A stretch of DNA of 8,352 nucleotides from an uncultured Verrucomicrobiota bacterium (GTDB taxonomy: Bacteria > Verrucomicrobiota > Verrucomicrobiia > Chthoniobacterales > SZAS-18), in NCBI GenBank assembly GCA_937873255.1, contig CALMVM010000253.1, positions 1 to 8,352 of the forward strand, in the 5' to 3' direction. Under the pieces are notes generated by a model. The model saw only the letters and a program-made list of their open reading frames with translations. It was not told the DNA's origin and did no database searches. Positions 1-6,682 of this stretch are shown here, piece by piece. The position numbers were made by a program, and so were the translations under genes. Each line of letters starts with the position of its first letter. Position 1 is the stretch's first letter.

Positions 1-18
1 CCGTTGGTGTGCGCGGTT

Positions 19-67
19 CCCACGGCTCACGCCGTGGGCTAAACTCTTCCGCCCCTGCCGGGGCTAA
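19..67. repeat. Two-module palindromic intergenic repeat
   Basis: Two short perfect stem-loops lie side by side. The first has 8-base arms CCCACGGC (19-26) and GCCGTGGG (31-38) around loop TCAC. The second has 5-base arms GCCCC (51-55) and GGGGC (60-64) around TGCC. Each palindrome runs into the same GGGCTAA heptamer (36-42 and 61-67), so the unit looks like a duplicated or composite REP-like element rather than a chance hairpin. It resembles intergenic palindromes I remember from Planctomycetes and Verrucomicrobia, but copy number cannot be tested here. It lies about 95 bases before the start of the AlgJ-like gene and could end transcription arriving from the left. Confidence 0.6.
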
Positions 68-160
68 GTCGAAGCGGGACTGGAGCGCCACGACGGTATG
101 ACATCGCGGTGTCCCTTGCGGGTTGCGGGGGGATGGAGAAGAATTGGATCACCCTTTGCC

Positions 161-1198
161 ATGTCCCGTTTTTCCTTTTCCTGTCTTGCGCTGCTCGGTG
201 CCGCGTCGTTGATCACATCCACTTCACGCGCACAGTCCGCCGACGAAAAATTCCGCGCCGGCCTCGTTCCGAAAGTCCAGGCGCTCGAAAAGAGCAACGC
301 CGGGGCGGTGGCGGGCGTGGACGGATGGTTTTTCGTGACCTCTGAATTGCGGATGCTCTCGGTGGGGAAGTTCTGGGGCGCGGACGCCGCAAAGGTCAGC
401 CGCTCGCCGAAACCCGAGAACGCCGACCCGCTGCCCGCGATCCTCGATTTCAACCAGCAACTCAAGGACAAGGGGATCGCGCTGATCCTCGTGCCCGTGC
501 CGCCGAAGGCAGAGATTTACCCGGAAAAGGTCGCGGCCGACCTGCCCGCGTCGGCCGGCGATCCCGATTCGGCACTGGCGGCGTTTTACGATGAACTCCG
601 CAAAGCGGGTGTAGACGTGCTCGACCTCGCGCCGACGTTCCGCAAAGAGAAGGCCGGCGGACACGGTCCGGTGTTTTGCAAGACGGATACCCATTGGTCC
701 GGGGCGGGCTGCATGCTGGCGGCGCAGGAAATCGCCCGGGAGGTGAACGCAAAATTCGATGCCAGCGCCGTGCCCGCCAAGAAGTACACGGCGGCTTGGA
801 AGGAGGTATCGATCACGGGCGACCTCGGCAGTATGCTCGACGCCAGCAATCCGGTCCCCGGCGCGGAGAAGCTTCCCGTGCGCCAGTTGGAGCAAACGGT
901 CGCGCCAAACCCGGACAGCCCTGTGCTGCTGTTGGGTGACAGCCACACGCTGGTTTTCCACGATTTCCTGGCGGAACGCGCCGGCCTGCTCGACCAACTC
1001 GCCCTTGAACTCGGCTTCGTGCCCGACCGCATCGGCGTGCGCGGCTCGGGAGCGACGCCCGTGCGCATCGACCTCCTGCGACGCAGCGCGAAGGACCCCG
1101 GTTATCTGGCGAAAAAGAAGGTCGTCGTGTGGTGTTTCACGGCGCGCGAATTCACCGAGGCCGCCGACGGGTGGAAGAAGCTACCGGTGGTGAAGTGA
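161..1198 (+). CDS. Exported AlgJ/AlgX-like SGNH-fold protein (putative polysaccharide O-acetyltransferase)
   Basis: A 345-residue protein of the AlgX/AlgJ SGNH hydrolase-like type, which in alginate and cellulose systems moves acetyl groups onto exported polysaccharide in the periplasm. Residues 1-25 form a signal peptide with a hydrophobic core and a likely cut at SRA|QS. DGWFF (54-58) is the usual family opening. KTDTHWS (174-180) supplies Asp176 and His178, and LLLGDSH (256-262) supplies the likely nucleophile Ser261. Spacing matches the Asp-His...Ser triad described for AlgX (D174, H176, S269). The ATG at 161 was chosen because it puts the signal peptide at the N-terminus. An in-frame ATG at 98 would add 21 charged residues, and it has a GGAG at 82-85, so it is not excluded. 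No MBOAT (AlgI-like) partner is visible; one could lie left of the window, though the palindromes at 19-67 argue against tight coupling. Substrate unknown. Confidence 0.85.
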   Translation: MSRFSFSCLALLGAASLITSTSRAQSADEKFRAGLVPKVQALEKSNAGAVAGVDGWFFVTSELRMLSVGKFWGADAAKVSRSPKPENADPLPAILDFNQQLKDKGIALILVPVPPKAEIYPEKVAADLPASAGDPDSALAAFYDELRKAGVDVLDLAPTFRKEKAGGHGPVFCKTDTHWSGAGCMLAAQEIAREVNAKFDASAVPAKKYTAAWKEVSITGDLGSMLDASNPVPGAEKLPVRQLEQTVAPNPDSPVLLLGDSHTLVFHDFLAERAGLLDQLALELGFVPDRIGVRGSGATPVRIDLLRRSAKDPGYLAKKKVVVWCFTAREFTEAADGWKKLPVVK

Positions 1199-1203
1199 AA
1201 AAC

Positions 1204-1310
1204 GGTACGAATGGCTCTCCGAGCCGTCCGTCGATTTTCCGGCGAAGCGCTCGACGCGCACGTTGGTATTCCAAGCCAATCAACGGACGACTCGGAGAGC
1301 CATCCCTACC
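1204..1310. repeat. Large imperfect inverted repeat between convergent genes
   Basis: Two 33-base arms (1204-1236 and 1278-1310) are inverted copies with four mismatches, separated by 41 bases. The core is 21 bases (1211-1231 against 1283-1303) with one mismatch. The right copy read on the minus strand begins GGTAGGGATGGCTCTCCGAG. The element fills most of the 153-base gap between two converging genes, so its transcript could fold into a strong hairpin and serve as a terminator in both directions. It also has the form of a REP-like (BIME-type) mobile palindrome, two repeat units in opposite orientation. The GGTAGGG start resembles repeats I recall from Opitutaceae genomes. There is no T-run typical of a simple intrinsic terminator. 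Confidence 0.75.
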
Positions 1311-1351
1311 AGTTGCCAGAAAGACCGGCCGCGCTGCGGCCTGCCCAGACA

Positions 1352-2398
1352 TCACGCCGCCGCGCGCAACAGGGCTTCGGTTTCCTTCCAGCCCAGGCAC
1401 GCGTCGGTGATCGACACGCCGTATTTCATGTGCTCGCGCCGCGCGGGGATCGGCTGCTTGCCGCCTTCGAGGTAGCTTTCCAACATCGCGCCGATGATCG
1501 GCCCGGGCGCGCCGGCGGCGGCGGCGTCGCGGCGTTGTTCGAGGATGCTCTGCCAGACGAGTTCCTGCCGGGCGTGGTGCTTGCCGCTGTTGGCGTGGCT
1601 GCAATCGACCAGCAGCACCGGCGGCAACTTCGCGGCCAGGAGACCGCGCGCGGCCTCGGCGATGCTCGGCGGGTCGTAGTTCGTCCGCAGACGGCCGCCG
1701 CGCAACACGAGGTGGCCCATGTCGTTGCCGGTCGTGCGGATGACGCTCGTCACCCCGCCCTGGTCGATCCCCAGGAAACTATGCGCGTGCCGCGCGGCGC
1801 GCATCGCGTCAATCGCCGTCTGGCAATCGCCGTCTGTGCCGTTCTTGAAACCCACCGGCATCGACAACCCGCTCGCCATCTCGCGGTGCGTCTGGCTCTC
1901 GGTCGTGCGCGCGCCGATGGCCGCCCAGCTCACCAGGTCGTCGAGGTATTGCGGCACGACGGAATCGAGGAATTCCGTCGCCGCCGGCATCCCCATGCTC
2001 ACGATCTCGCGCAACAGCCGCCGCGCGAGCGTCAGCCCGGCCTCGATGTCGCACGAATCGTCCAGATGCGGGTCGTTGATGAGGCCCTTCCAGCCGAGGG
2101 TCGTGCGCGGTTTTTCAAAGTACACGCGCATGATGATCTCCACCCGGCCGGAGAGTTCCTCGCGCAAAGCCAGCAACCGGCGGGCGTAATCGAGCGCGCC
2201 CTCGGGATCGTGGATCGAACACGGACCGACGACGGCCAGGAAACGGTCGTCGCGGCGTGAAAGAATGTTTTCCACGGCGGCGCGGCCGGCGAGGACGGTG
2301 CGCGCGGCGCGTTCGTCGGTGGGCAATTTGCCCTTGAGCACGGCGGGCGCGATGAGGCGCTGGGTGGAAACGACCCGGAGGTCCTGGAGCGGAAGCAT
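1352..2398 (-). CDS. aroG: 3-deoxy-D-arabino-heptulosonate 7-phosphate (DAHP) synthase, class I AroG/AroF/AroH type
   Basis: Catalyses condensation of phosphoenolpyruvate and erythrose 4-phosphate to DAHP, the first step of the shikimate pathway, in the cytoplasm. The 348 residues match the roughly 350 of E. coli AroG. Visible family motifs are [10 protein letters not shown] (56-65), [21 protein letters not shown] (90-110), [13 protein letters not shown] (161-173), [10 protein letters not shown] (181-190), DCSHANS (265-271) and SITDACLGW (329-337). The four metal ligands are present: Cys60, His268, Glu307 and Asp332 (C61, H268, E302, D326 in E. coli AroG). The reading frame stays open to 2827, but the family begins at the ATG at 2398 ([10 protein letters not shown]), and upstream residues look noncoding. 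No clear ribosome binding site is seen. Which amino acid inhibits it (Phe, Tyr or Trp) cannot be read safely; aroG is used for the class, not the isozyme. It stands alone, divergent from the DUF4139 gene and convergent with the AlgJ-like gene. Confidence 0.95.
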   Translation of the reverse strand: MLPLQDLRVVSTQRLIAPAVLKGKLPTDERAARTVLAGRAAVENILSRRDDRFLAVVGPCSIHDPEGALDYARRLLALREELSGRVEIIMRVYFEKPRTTLGWKGLINDPHLDDSCDIEAGLTLARRLLREIVSMGMPAATEFLDSVVPQYLDDLVSWAAIGARTTESQTHREMASGLSMPVGFKNGTDGDCQTAIDAMRAARHAHSFLGIDQGGVTSVIRTTGNDMGHLVLRGGRLRTNYDPPSIAEAARGLLAAKLPPVLLVDCSHANSGKHHARQELVWQSILEQRRDAAAAGAPGPIIGAMLESYLEGGKQPIPARREHMKYGVSITDACLGWKETEALLRAAA

Positions 2399-2537
2399 AC
2401 GGAAAAGCGCCTGCGGCGCGGAGATAGGGTCTAGAAGATAGGAGATAGGGGAAGAAGCAGAAAATCGGACAGGCACGCGACGCGGCTCTAAGGAATGAAC
2501 GGCTCGCGCGTTGTATCTGTCAGTGTTCCCTGATTCT
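2399..2537. promoter_or_regulatory. Divergent intergenic region between aroG and the DUF4139 gene
   Basis: These 139 bases separate two start codons facing away from each other, so both promoters are expected here or just inside the flanking genes. I could not pick -35/-10 boxes with conviction on either strand, and neither ATG has a nearby Shine-Dalgarno. The only clear structure is the GGAGATAGGG direct repeat at 2420-2450, listed separately. No attenuator-like leader peptide with runs of Phe, Tyr or Trp codons was found before aroG. Confidence 0.5.
2420..2450. repeat. GGAGATAGGG direct repeat
   Basis: GGAGATAGGG occurs at 2420-2429 and again, identically, at 2441-2450, 21 bases (two helical turns) apart, with TCTAGAAGATA between. 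The stretch continues purine-rich to 2460 and stands out from the GC-rich surroundings. It sits 22-52 bases upstream of the aroG start on the minus strand. It could be an operator pair for one face of the helix, or a small fragment of a dispersed GATAGG-type repeat; the sequence alone does not decide. Confidence 0.5.
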
Positions 2538-4760
2538 ATGAAGCAAACCACCCCCCTCGGGGCCGCCTTGCGGGCGGCCGTCACTTTCGCCCTGTTGGGC
2601 ACGGGCGTCAACGTCCTCCGCGCGCAGACGCCCCCGGCCGCGCCGACTCCGGGCGCGGCGGCCGACGTGCCGGTGCGCGAGGTCGTGCTGTTTTCCAGCG
2701 GCGTCGGGTATTTCCAGCACGAGGGCAGCGTGACGGGCGACGCCGGCACACAACTGCGCTTCAAGACCGGCCAGATCAACGACATCCTCAAGAGCCTCGT
2801 CCTCCAGGACCTCGGCGGTGGGCGCATCGGCGTCGTGACCTATCCCTCGCAGGACCCTCTTTCCAAGACGCTCGGTTCCTTCCAGGTGGACATCAGCGAT
2901 AACCCTTCGCTGGGTGATCTATTGAACAAGCTGCGCGGCGCGCGCATCTCGCTGGCGTACTTCGGGCACGACCTGGAAAACTTCACCGCCACGGTGCTCG
3001 GCGTCGAGAAACGCCCGCTCCCCGGCGGCAAAGAAGGCGAGGCGGCGGTGGAAAAAGAGTTTCTCAACGTCGTGACGGATCGCGGCATTCGTTCACTGGA
3101 ACTGGCCAAGATCGACCGTTTCCAGTTGGAGGACGCGGGCTTGCAGGAGGAACTCAACCGCGCGCTCGCCGCCGTCGCCGGGGCGCGCGACCAGGACAAG
3201 AAGCCGGTCGACATCAAGTTCAACGGCACGGGCGAGCGGCGTGTGCGGCTGGGCTACGTCGTGGAAACGCCGATCTGGAAGGCCAGCTACCGCCTCGTGC
3301 TCAGCGGCAAGGACAGCGCCGACCGCAAGCCGCGCGCGACCTTGCAAGGCTGGGCCATCGTCGAAAACCAGACCGACAACGACTGGGCCAACGTGCGCCT
3401 GAGTCTCGTCAGCGGGCGGCCGATTTCCTTCGTGGAAAATCTCTATCAGCCGCTCTACGTGCCGCGCCCGGAGGTGAAGCCGGAGCTTTACGCCTCGCTC
3501 TCGCCGCAGACATACGAGGGTGGACAAAGCGATGGTCGCGCGGCCAATTCGCGGTCGGCGAACAACTACAACGACAGCATTAACGGCACGACCAGTAACC
3601 GCTCGCTCACTTTGAGCAATACGCGGCGGAACAAGACCGCTGGTGAAACCGAGGCAGATTCGCCGGCACCAGCGTCCGCGCCAGAAACTACCGCTGCGGA
3701 CCGCATGCAGATCACAGGGTCCAACGTCCCAAGTTCTGAAGAGGTAGGGATCAATCCTACGTCGAGCGTCACGTCTATCACCGACGCGGCCAAGGTCGGC
3801 GAGCTTTTCCAATACACCGTCGCCAACGTCAGCCTGCCCCGGCAGCGTTCGGCGATGATCCCGATCATCAACGATCCCGTCGAGGTGGAGAAGGTCTCCA
3901 TCTTCAACCAGAAGGTGCTCGGCAACCACCCGCTCAACGGCGCGCGCCTCAAGAACACCACCGCCGACGCCAAGCACCTGCTAGGCGGACCCGTGACGGT
4001 GTTCGACGAGGGCCGTTATGCCGGCGACGCCCAACTCGATAACGTGCCGCCGGGCGAGACGCGGCTGCTCTCGTACGGCATCGATTTGCAGACCTCGGCG
4101 GTCGTCAAGGACCTCAACGTGCAGAAGTACCAGAGCGTCACGGCGGGCAAGATCGTCAACGGCTCGCTCGTGGTCACGTACAAGTACGTTTCGGCCAAGG
4201 AATACAGCTTCGAGAATAAGGGCGACCACGACAAGACGGTCGTCATCGAGCACCCGCTCCGTGCCGGCTGGAAACTCGTGGAAACGCCCAAGCCCGTGGA
4301 AACCACCAACGCGCTCTACCGCTTCGAGCAAGGCGTTGGCGCGAGCAAGACGGAGCGGTTCGTCGTGCGCGAGGAAAACATCCAGAGCCAGACGGTGGGC
4401 ATCCTGCCGATGGCGACCGAATCCTTGCAGAACTATACCCAGACGGGCGAGATCCCGAAGGGCGTGCGCGACGCGCTGGCGAAGGCGATTGCCTTCAAGC
4501 AGGCCGCCGCCGAAACCCAGAACCAGATCAACGACCGCAACCAGCAGGTCAGCGCCCTCGCCGCCGACCAATCGCGCATCCGCGAGAACATCAAGAGCGT
4601 GGACCGCACGACTTCCTACGCGACGCGTCTGCTCAAAAAGCTCGACGATCAGGAAAGCCAGCTCGACAAGTTGCGCAATGAAACCGAGGCCCTGCGCACG
4701 AAGCTCGAAGGCCAGACGCGCGACCTGGCGAATTACCTCAACGGGCTCAACGTGGAGTAG
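2538..4760 (+). CDS. Exported DUF4140/DUF4139 domain protein of unknown function
   Basis: A 740-residue secreted or envelope protein. Residues 1-29 are a signal peptide with a likely cut at LRA|Q30. Residues 45 to about 150 fit the DUF4140-type N-terminal region ([14 protein letters not shown], then an [16 protein letters not shown] stretch). The DUF4139 core follows, with [18 protein letters not shown] and [20 protein letters not shown] leading into SGRPISF and an [12 protein letters not shown] stretch near residues 300-315, typical of the family. Residues about 321-420 are a polar, low-complexity linker that interrupts the domain. Residues about 648-740 are a predicted coiled coil rich in Gln, Glu, Lys and Leu. 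The related name 'mucoidy inhibitor MuiA' is used for part of this family, but no biochemical role is established and I assign none. The ATG at 2538 was chosen over an in-frame upstream start (2511) because it gives a clean signal peptide. No Shine-Dalgarno is seen. Transcribed away from aroG. Confidence 0.9.
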   Translation: MKQTTPLGAALRAAVTFALLGTGVNVLRAQTPPAAPTPGAAADVPVREVVLFSSGVGYFQHEGSVTGDAGTQLRFKTGQINDILKSLVLQDLGGGRIGVVTYPSQDPLSKTLGSFQVDISDNPSLGDLLNKLRGARISLAYFGHDLENFTATVLGVEKRPLPGGKEGEAAVEKEFLNVVTDRGIRSLELAKIDRFQLEDAGLQEELNRALAAVAGARDQDKKPVDIKFNGTGERRVRLGYVVETPIWKASYRLVLSGKDSADRKPRATLQGWAIVENQTDNDWANVRLSLVSGRPISFVENLYQPLYVPRPEVKPELYASLSPQTYEGGQSDGRAANSRSANNYNDSINGTTSNRSLTLSNTRRNKTAGETEADSPAPASAPETTAADRMQITGSNVPSSEEVGINPTSSVTSITDAAKVGELFQYTVANVSLPRQRSAMIPIINDPVEVEKVSIFNQKVLGNHPLNGARLKNTTADAKHLLGGPVTVFDEGRYAGDAQLDNVPPGETRLLSYGIDLQTSAVVKDLNVQKYQSVTAGKIVNGSLVVTYKYVSAKEYSFENKGDHDKTVVIEHPLRAGWKLVETPKPVETTNALYRFEQGVGASKTERFVVREENIQSQTVGILPMATESLQNYTQTGEIPKGVRDALAKAIAFKQAAAETQNQINDRNQQVSALAADQSRIRENIKSVDRTTSYATRLLKKLDDQESQLDKLRNETEALRTKLEGQTRDLANYLNGLNVE

Positions 4761-4870
4761 AATCCGGTGGCGACGGCACGGTCTGATTCTCCGTCAGCCC
4801 GGGCAGGGGCGAGGAGATGGCGGCAATGGTACGGTCTGATTTTTATTGTCCTTGGTAGGGGCTGGGGCGT
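4761..4870. repeat. Short direct repeat GGYACGGTCTGATT downstream of the DUF4139 gene
   Basis: GGCACGGTCTGATT (4775-4788) recurs as GGTACGGTCTGATT (4828-4841), 53 bases later with one mismatch. TGGCG precedes both copies at a slightly different distance (4768-4772 and 4818-4822), which suggests a diverged tandem duplication of roughly 50 bases. Between them is a perfect GCCCGGGC palindrome (4797-4804) with no loop and no following T-run, so it is not a convincing terminator. TTGGTAGGGG follows at 4852-4861, similar to the end of the inverted repeat at 1204-1310. No gene is seen here. Confidence 0.5.
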
Positions 4871-5059
4871 ATGATCCGAGCTGTGGCCGAACATGCTCCG
4901 GCGCGCCGACCGAACTTTTACCGGGCCCTGGGCGGTGAGTTTGTCAACGCGCTTCAGCTCGACGCGCGCATCGCCTTCAGAACAGATCCTTCGGGCAGCA
5001 CCACCGGGTTTACCATCACCGATGCCGAGGGCGTCTACGAAGCCAAACGCACCGAGTAG
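4871..5059 (+). pseudogene. Probable C-terminal remnant of a lost gene (serine hydrolase/DUF3471-like tail)
   Basis: A 62-codon open frame from the ATG at 4871 whose second half, from about FVNALQLDARIAFRTDPSG to EAKRTE, looks like the end of a larger protein. Its pattern of hydrophobic-acidic-hydrophobic-F, a D-x-x-G turn, then a short strand and AKR near the stop is common in the C-terminal domains (for example DUF3471-like) that follow beta-lactamase-type serine hydrolases. No ribosome binding site and no catalytic part upstream are seen; the sequence before it is repeat-like. I therefore read it as the degraded end of a gene whose body was deleted. Homology is by pattern only; it could be a genuine small protein or a chance ORF. 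Confidence 0.4.
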
Positions 5060-5100
5060 GGCAAAAATCCTCCCGGTCCGATCACCCCTTCCACGTTTCC

Positions 5101-5122
5101 AACGCCGGGCATCGCCGGCGCT
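5101..5122 (-). terminator. Hairpin after the hydrolase gene
   Basis: Read on the minus strand, AGCGCCGG and CCGGCGTT form an 8-pair stem (one G-T pair) around CGATGC, beginning 21 bases after the hydrolase stop. No T-run follows, so it is a weak candidate for an intrinsic terminator; it may instead be a REP-like palindrome shared with the convergent remnant. Confidence 0.35.
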
Positions 5123-5143
5123 CGAGGAGAATCAACGGGCAGG

Positions 5144-6232
5144 CTACACCCGGGTATGCTGGTAGATCGGATCGAGGAAGCCGTTCACCGTCGCCTGGAA
5201 CTTGGCGGGTTCATCGGCGGGCACGCTGTGGCCGGAGTGCTCGAAGACCACGAGCGTCGCACCGGGGATCTTCTGTGCGATCAACTCGGCCCCAGCAGGC
5301 ACCGTGACCTGATCGTAGCGCCCGACCGTGACCAGCGTCGGCACATGGATAGACGCCAACCGCTCCCGCACATCGTAGGCGGGCAGATTCTTGGAGAAGG
5401 CCCAGTCATGCGTCGCCGCGTGGAAGATCGGCGGGAAGCGGCGCGCGGGCGGGGCGGCTCTTTCGGCGACTGGCAGGGTCTTGTCCGCCGGCGGGGCGAA
5501 GACCCCTGCGAACTTCTCGAAGCCGAGCCGCAGGTCCTCGTCGTCGCGCGCTTGGCCCAGCCACATGCGCGTCTGCCGTTCGTCATCCCCGTGCACCGCC
5601 TTGAGCGCGGCTTCCAGGCCGTTTCGGAGCGTCGCAGGTCCTTCGGCGCTCGGCCCGCGCAGGATCACCGCGTCGAGGTGCTCGGGATGGCGCAAGGCAT
5701 ACTCCAACGAGATGAAAGTGCCGTACGAGCCGCCCGCCAGCACGAACTTGTCGGCACCCGCCCAGCGACGGAGTTGGTCCACGTCCTCCACCCAGCGCTC
5801 GTGGCTGTAGGGCGGCTTCAAGTCGCTGACCCCGCTGCCGCGCGCGTCAAAGACGAGCACCCGGTAGCGGTCGGCCAGAAAGCCGAACGACGCCTCCGGT
5901 TCCAAGTGGCTGCTGACGCCCGGTGCGCCGTGGTGGGCGATGAGCAGGGGCTTGGCCGGGTCGTCGCCGAGCACCTTGACCCAGAGCTTGGCCCCGTCGT
6001 CCATGGTCACTTGCGTCACGGTATCATGCCGGCCGGCGGGAGCGTCGGCCACGAAGGTCTCGGGCGCCGGTGGGGCCGCCCCGGCGGACGAGATCGTGAT
6101 ACCGGGCAGCGTCGCACAGGCTGCCAAAATACGAAGAAGCCCGGAGCTGATGAGGTTCCCGCAGGTGCGACCAGCCTTTCGCCTGAACGTCCCGTCAGCC
6201 TGCCCGTCAAGCGTGTTCCGTGATGCGATCAT
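5144..6232 (-). CDS. Exported alpha/beta hydrolase, proline iminopeptidase (S33) type
   Basis: A 362-residue alpha/beta hydrolase. HHGAPG (100-105) is the oxyanion-hole loop (HGGPG in proline iminopeptidases), FDARGSGVSD (128-137) corresponds to the family's DQRGSGRS, and GGSYGT (167-172) is the nucleophile elbow with Ser169. Asp307 (VGRYDQVT) and His335 (EHSGHSVPADEP) complete the triad. Residues about 190-290 form the cap domain. The family releases N-terminal proline or cleaves other amides and esters; the elbow has Tyr where classical proline iminopeptidases have Trp, so substrate is open. The N-terminus is basic (RRKAGR, 17-22) followed by a hydrophobic stretch with LAAC (36-39), which matches a lipobox, and later SSAGAA|P; export, perhaps as a lipoprotein, is likely. 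The ATG at 6232 is the nearest to this signal; the frame is open to 6418 but upstream residues look noncoding. The start is the weakest part of the call. Confidence 0.85.
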   Translation of the reverse strand: MIASRNTLDGQADGTFRRKAGRTCGNLISSGLLRILAACATLPGITISSAGAAPPAPETFVADAPAGRHDTVTQVTMDDGAKLWVKVLGDDPAKPLLIAHHGAPGVSSHLEPEASFGFLADRYRVLVFDARGSGVSDLKPPYSHERWVEDVDQLRRWAGADKFVLAGGSYGTFISLEYALRHPEHLDAVILRGPSAEGPATLRNGLEAALKAVHGDDERQTRMWLGQARDDEDLRLGFEKFAGVFAPPADKTLPVAERAAPPARRFPPIFHAATHDWAFSKNLPAYDVRERLASIHVPTLVTVGRYDQVTVPAGAELIAQKIPGATLVVFEHSGHSVPADEPAKFQATVNGFLDPIYQHTRV

Positions 6233-6346
6233 ATCCGTGATGAGTGCTTCCCCGCCGCACCCTCGCCGTGCCTCGAAACGGTGCGCGATGGCAAGGGTGG
6301 TGCGAGTAAAGACAACTTCGCGTTCCCGGTCAACCGATCGTTGGAA

Positions 6347-6367
6347 GCGGCGGGACCATTCCGCCGC
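6347..6367 (-). terminator. GC-rich hairpin after the small Lys/Glu-rich gene
   Basis: Perfect 7-base arms GCGGCGG (6347-6353) and CCGCCGC (6361-6367) flank a 7-base loop. It starts about 60 bases after the small gene's stop and lies before the chosen hydrolase start. No T-run follows, so termination is only plausible. Confidence 0.35.
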
Positions 6368-6426
6368 GAACGGGTCGCCATGTCGCCGGGGTCGATCAGA
6401 ATTTTCCCTTGGGGGCACCGCTGCGG

Positions 6427-6570
6427 CTACGTTCCCTCCGCCGCCGCCGTGCTCTGTTCCTCCGCCGGTGCAGTCTCCGCCAGCAGCTTCCGCTTCTTCT
6501 TTTCTTCCTTCTTGGCCTTCTTTTCCATTTCCTTGCGTCTCTTCTCAAACGAAAAATTATCTTTTGCCAT
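6427..6570 (-). CDS. Small Lys/Glu-rich hypothetical protein (47 residues)
   Basis: The minus strand encodes MAKDNFSFEKRRKEMEKKAK, continuing KEEKKKRKLLAE and an Ala/Glu-rich tail to a TAG at 6427-6429. About a third of the residues are Lys or Arg, and the middle should form one highly charged helix. The opening (M-x-K-D-N-F-S-F-E-K-R-x-K-E) is not random: I recall many bacteria having short hypothetical proteins with a similar NFSFEKR-x-KE start and a Lys-rich helix, function unknown. A nucleic-acid or ribosome contact would suit the charge, but that is inference. The gene is shorter than usual length cut-offs and is overlapped by unrelated open frames on both strands, so automatic annotation may miss it. 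The DNA here is more AT-rich near the start than its neighbours. No clear Shine-Dalgarno precedes the ATG. Confidence 0.7.
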   Translation of the reverse strand: MAKDNFSFEKRRKEMEKKAKKEEKKKRKLLAETAPAEEQSTAAAEGT

Positions 6571-6682
6571 GGAACACTGTACGGCGGTTTGAGAGGGATG
6601 GACAGTAAGGGTTTTGGTGCCGTTTTACCTGTGTCCGCTGGGATAAAATCCTCACCGAGCATCGAAGAGTGGTAGGACGCTC

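Noticed and set aside
1957..1980. Perfect 9-base inverted repeat CGACGGAAT/ATTCCGTCG
   Set aside because: It falls inside aroG over the conserved EFLDSVV codons, so protein constraint explains it better than a regulatory site.
1211..2260. 349-codon open frame on the plus strand opposite aroG
   Set aside because: Arg/His/Ala-rich translation with no family motif; it mirrors the high-GC codons of an unmistakable DAHP synthase on the other strand.
3093..3977. 294-codon minus-strand frame opposite the DUF4139 gene
   Set aside because: Antisense shadow; low-complexity Arg/Val/Gly composition and no motif.
4797..4804. GCCCGGGC palindrome as terminator of the DUF4139 gene
   Set aside because: Self-complementary with no loop and no T-run after it.
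5156..6223. 355-codon open frame on the plus strand opposite the hydrolase
   Set aside because: It overlaps a gene with a full catalytic triad and has no recognisable motif; it is an effect of high GC.
6620..6649. Sigma70-type promoter with -10 TAAAAT
   Set aside because: No acceptable -35 hexamer at 16-18 bases, and the gene it would serve is itself doubtful.
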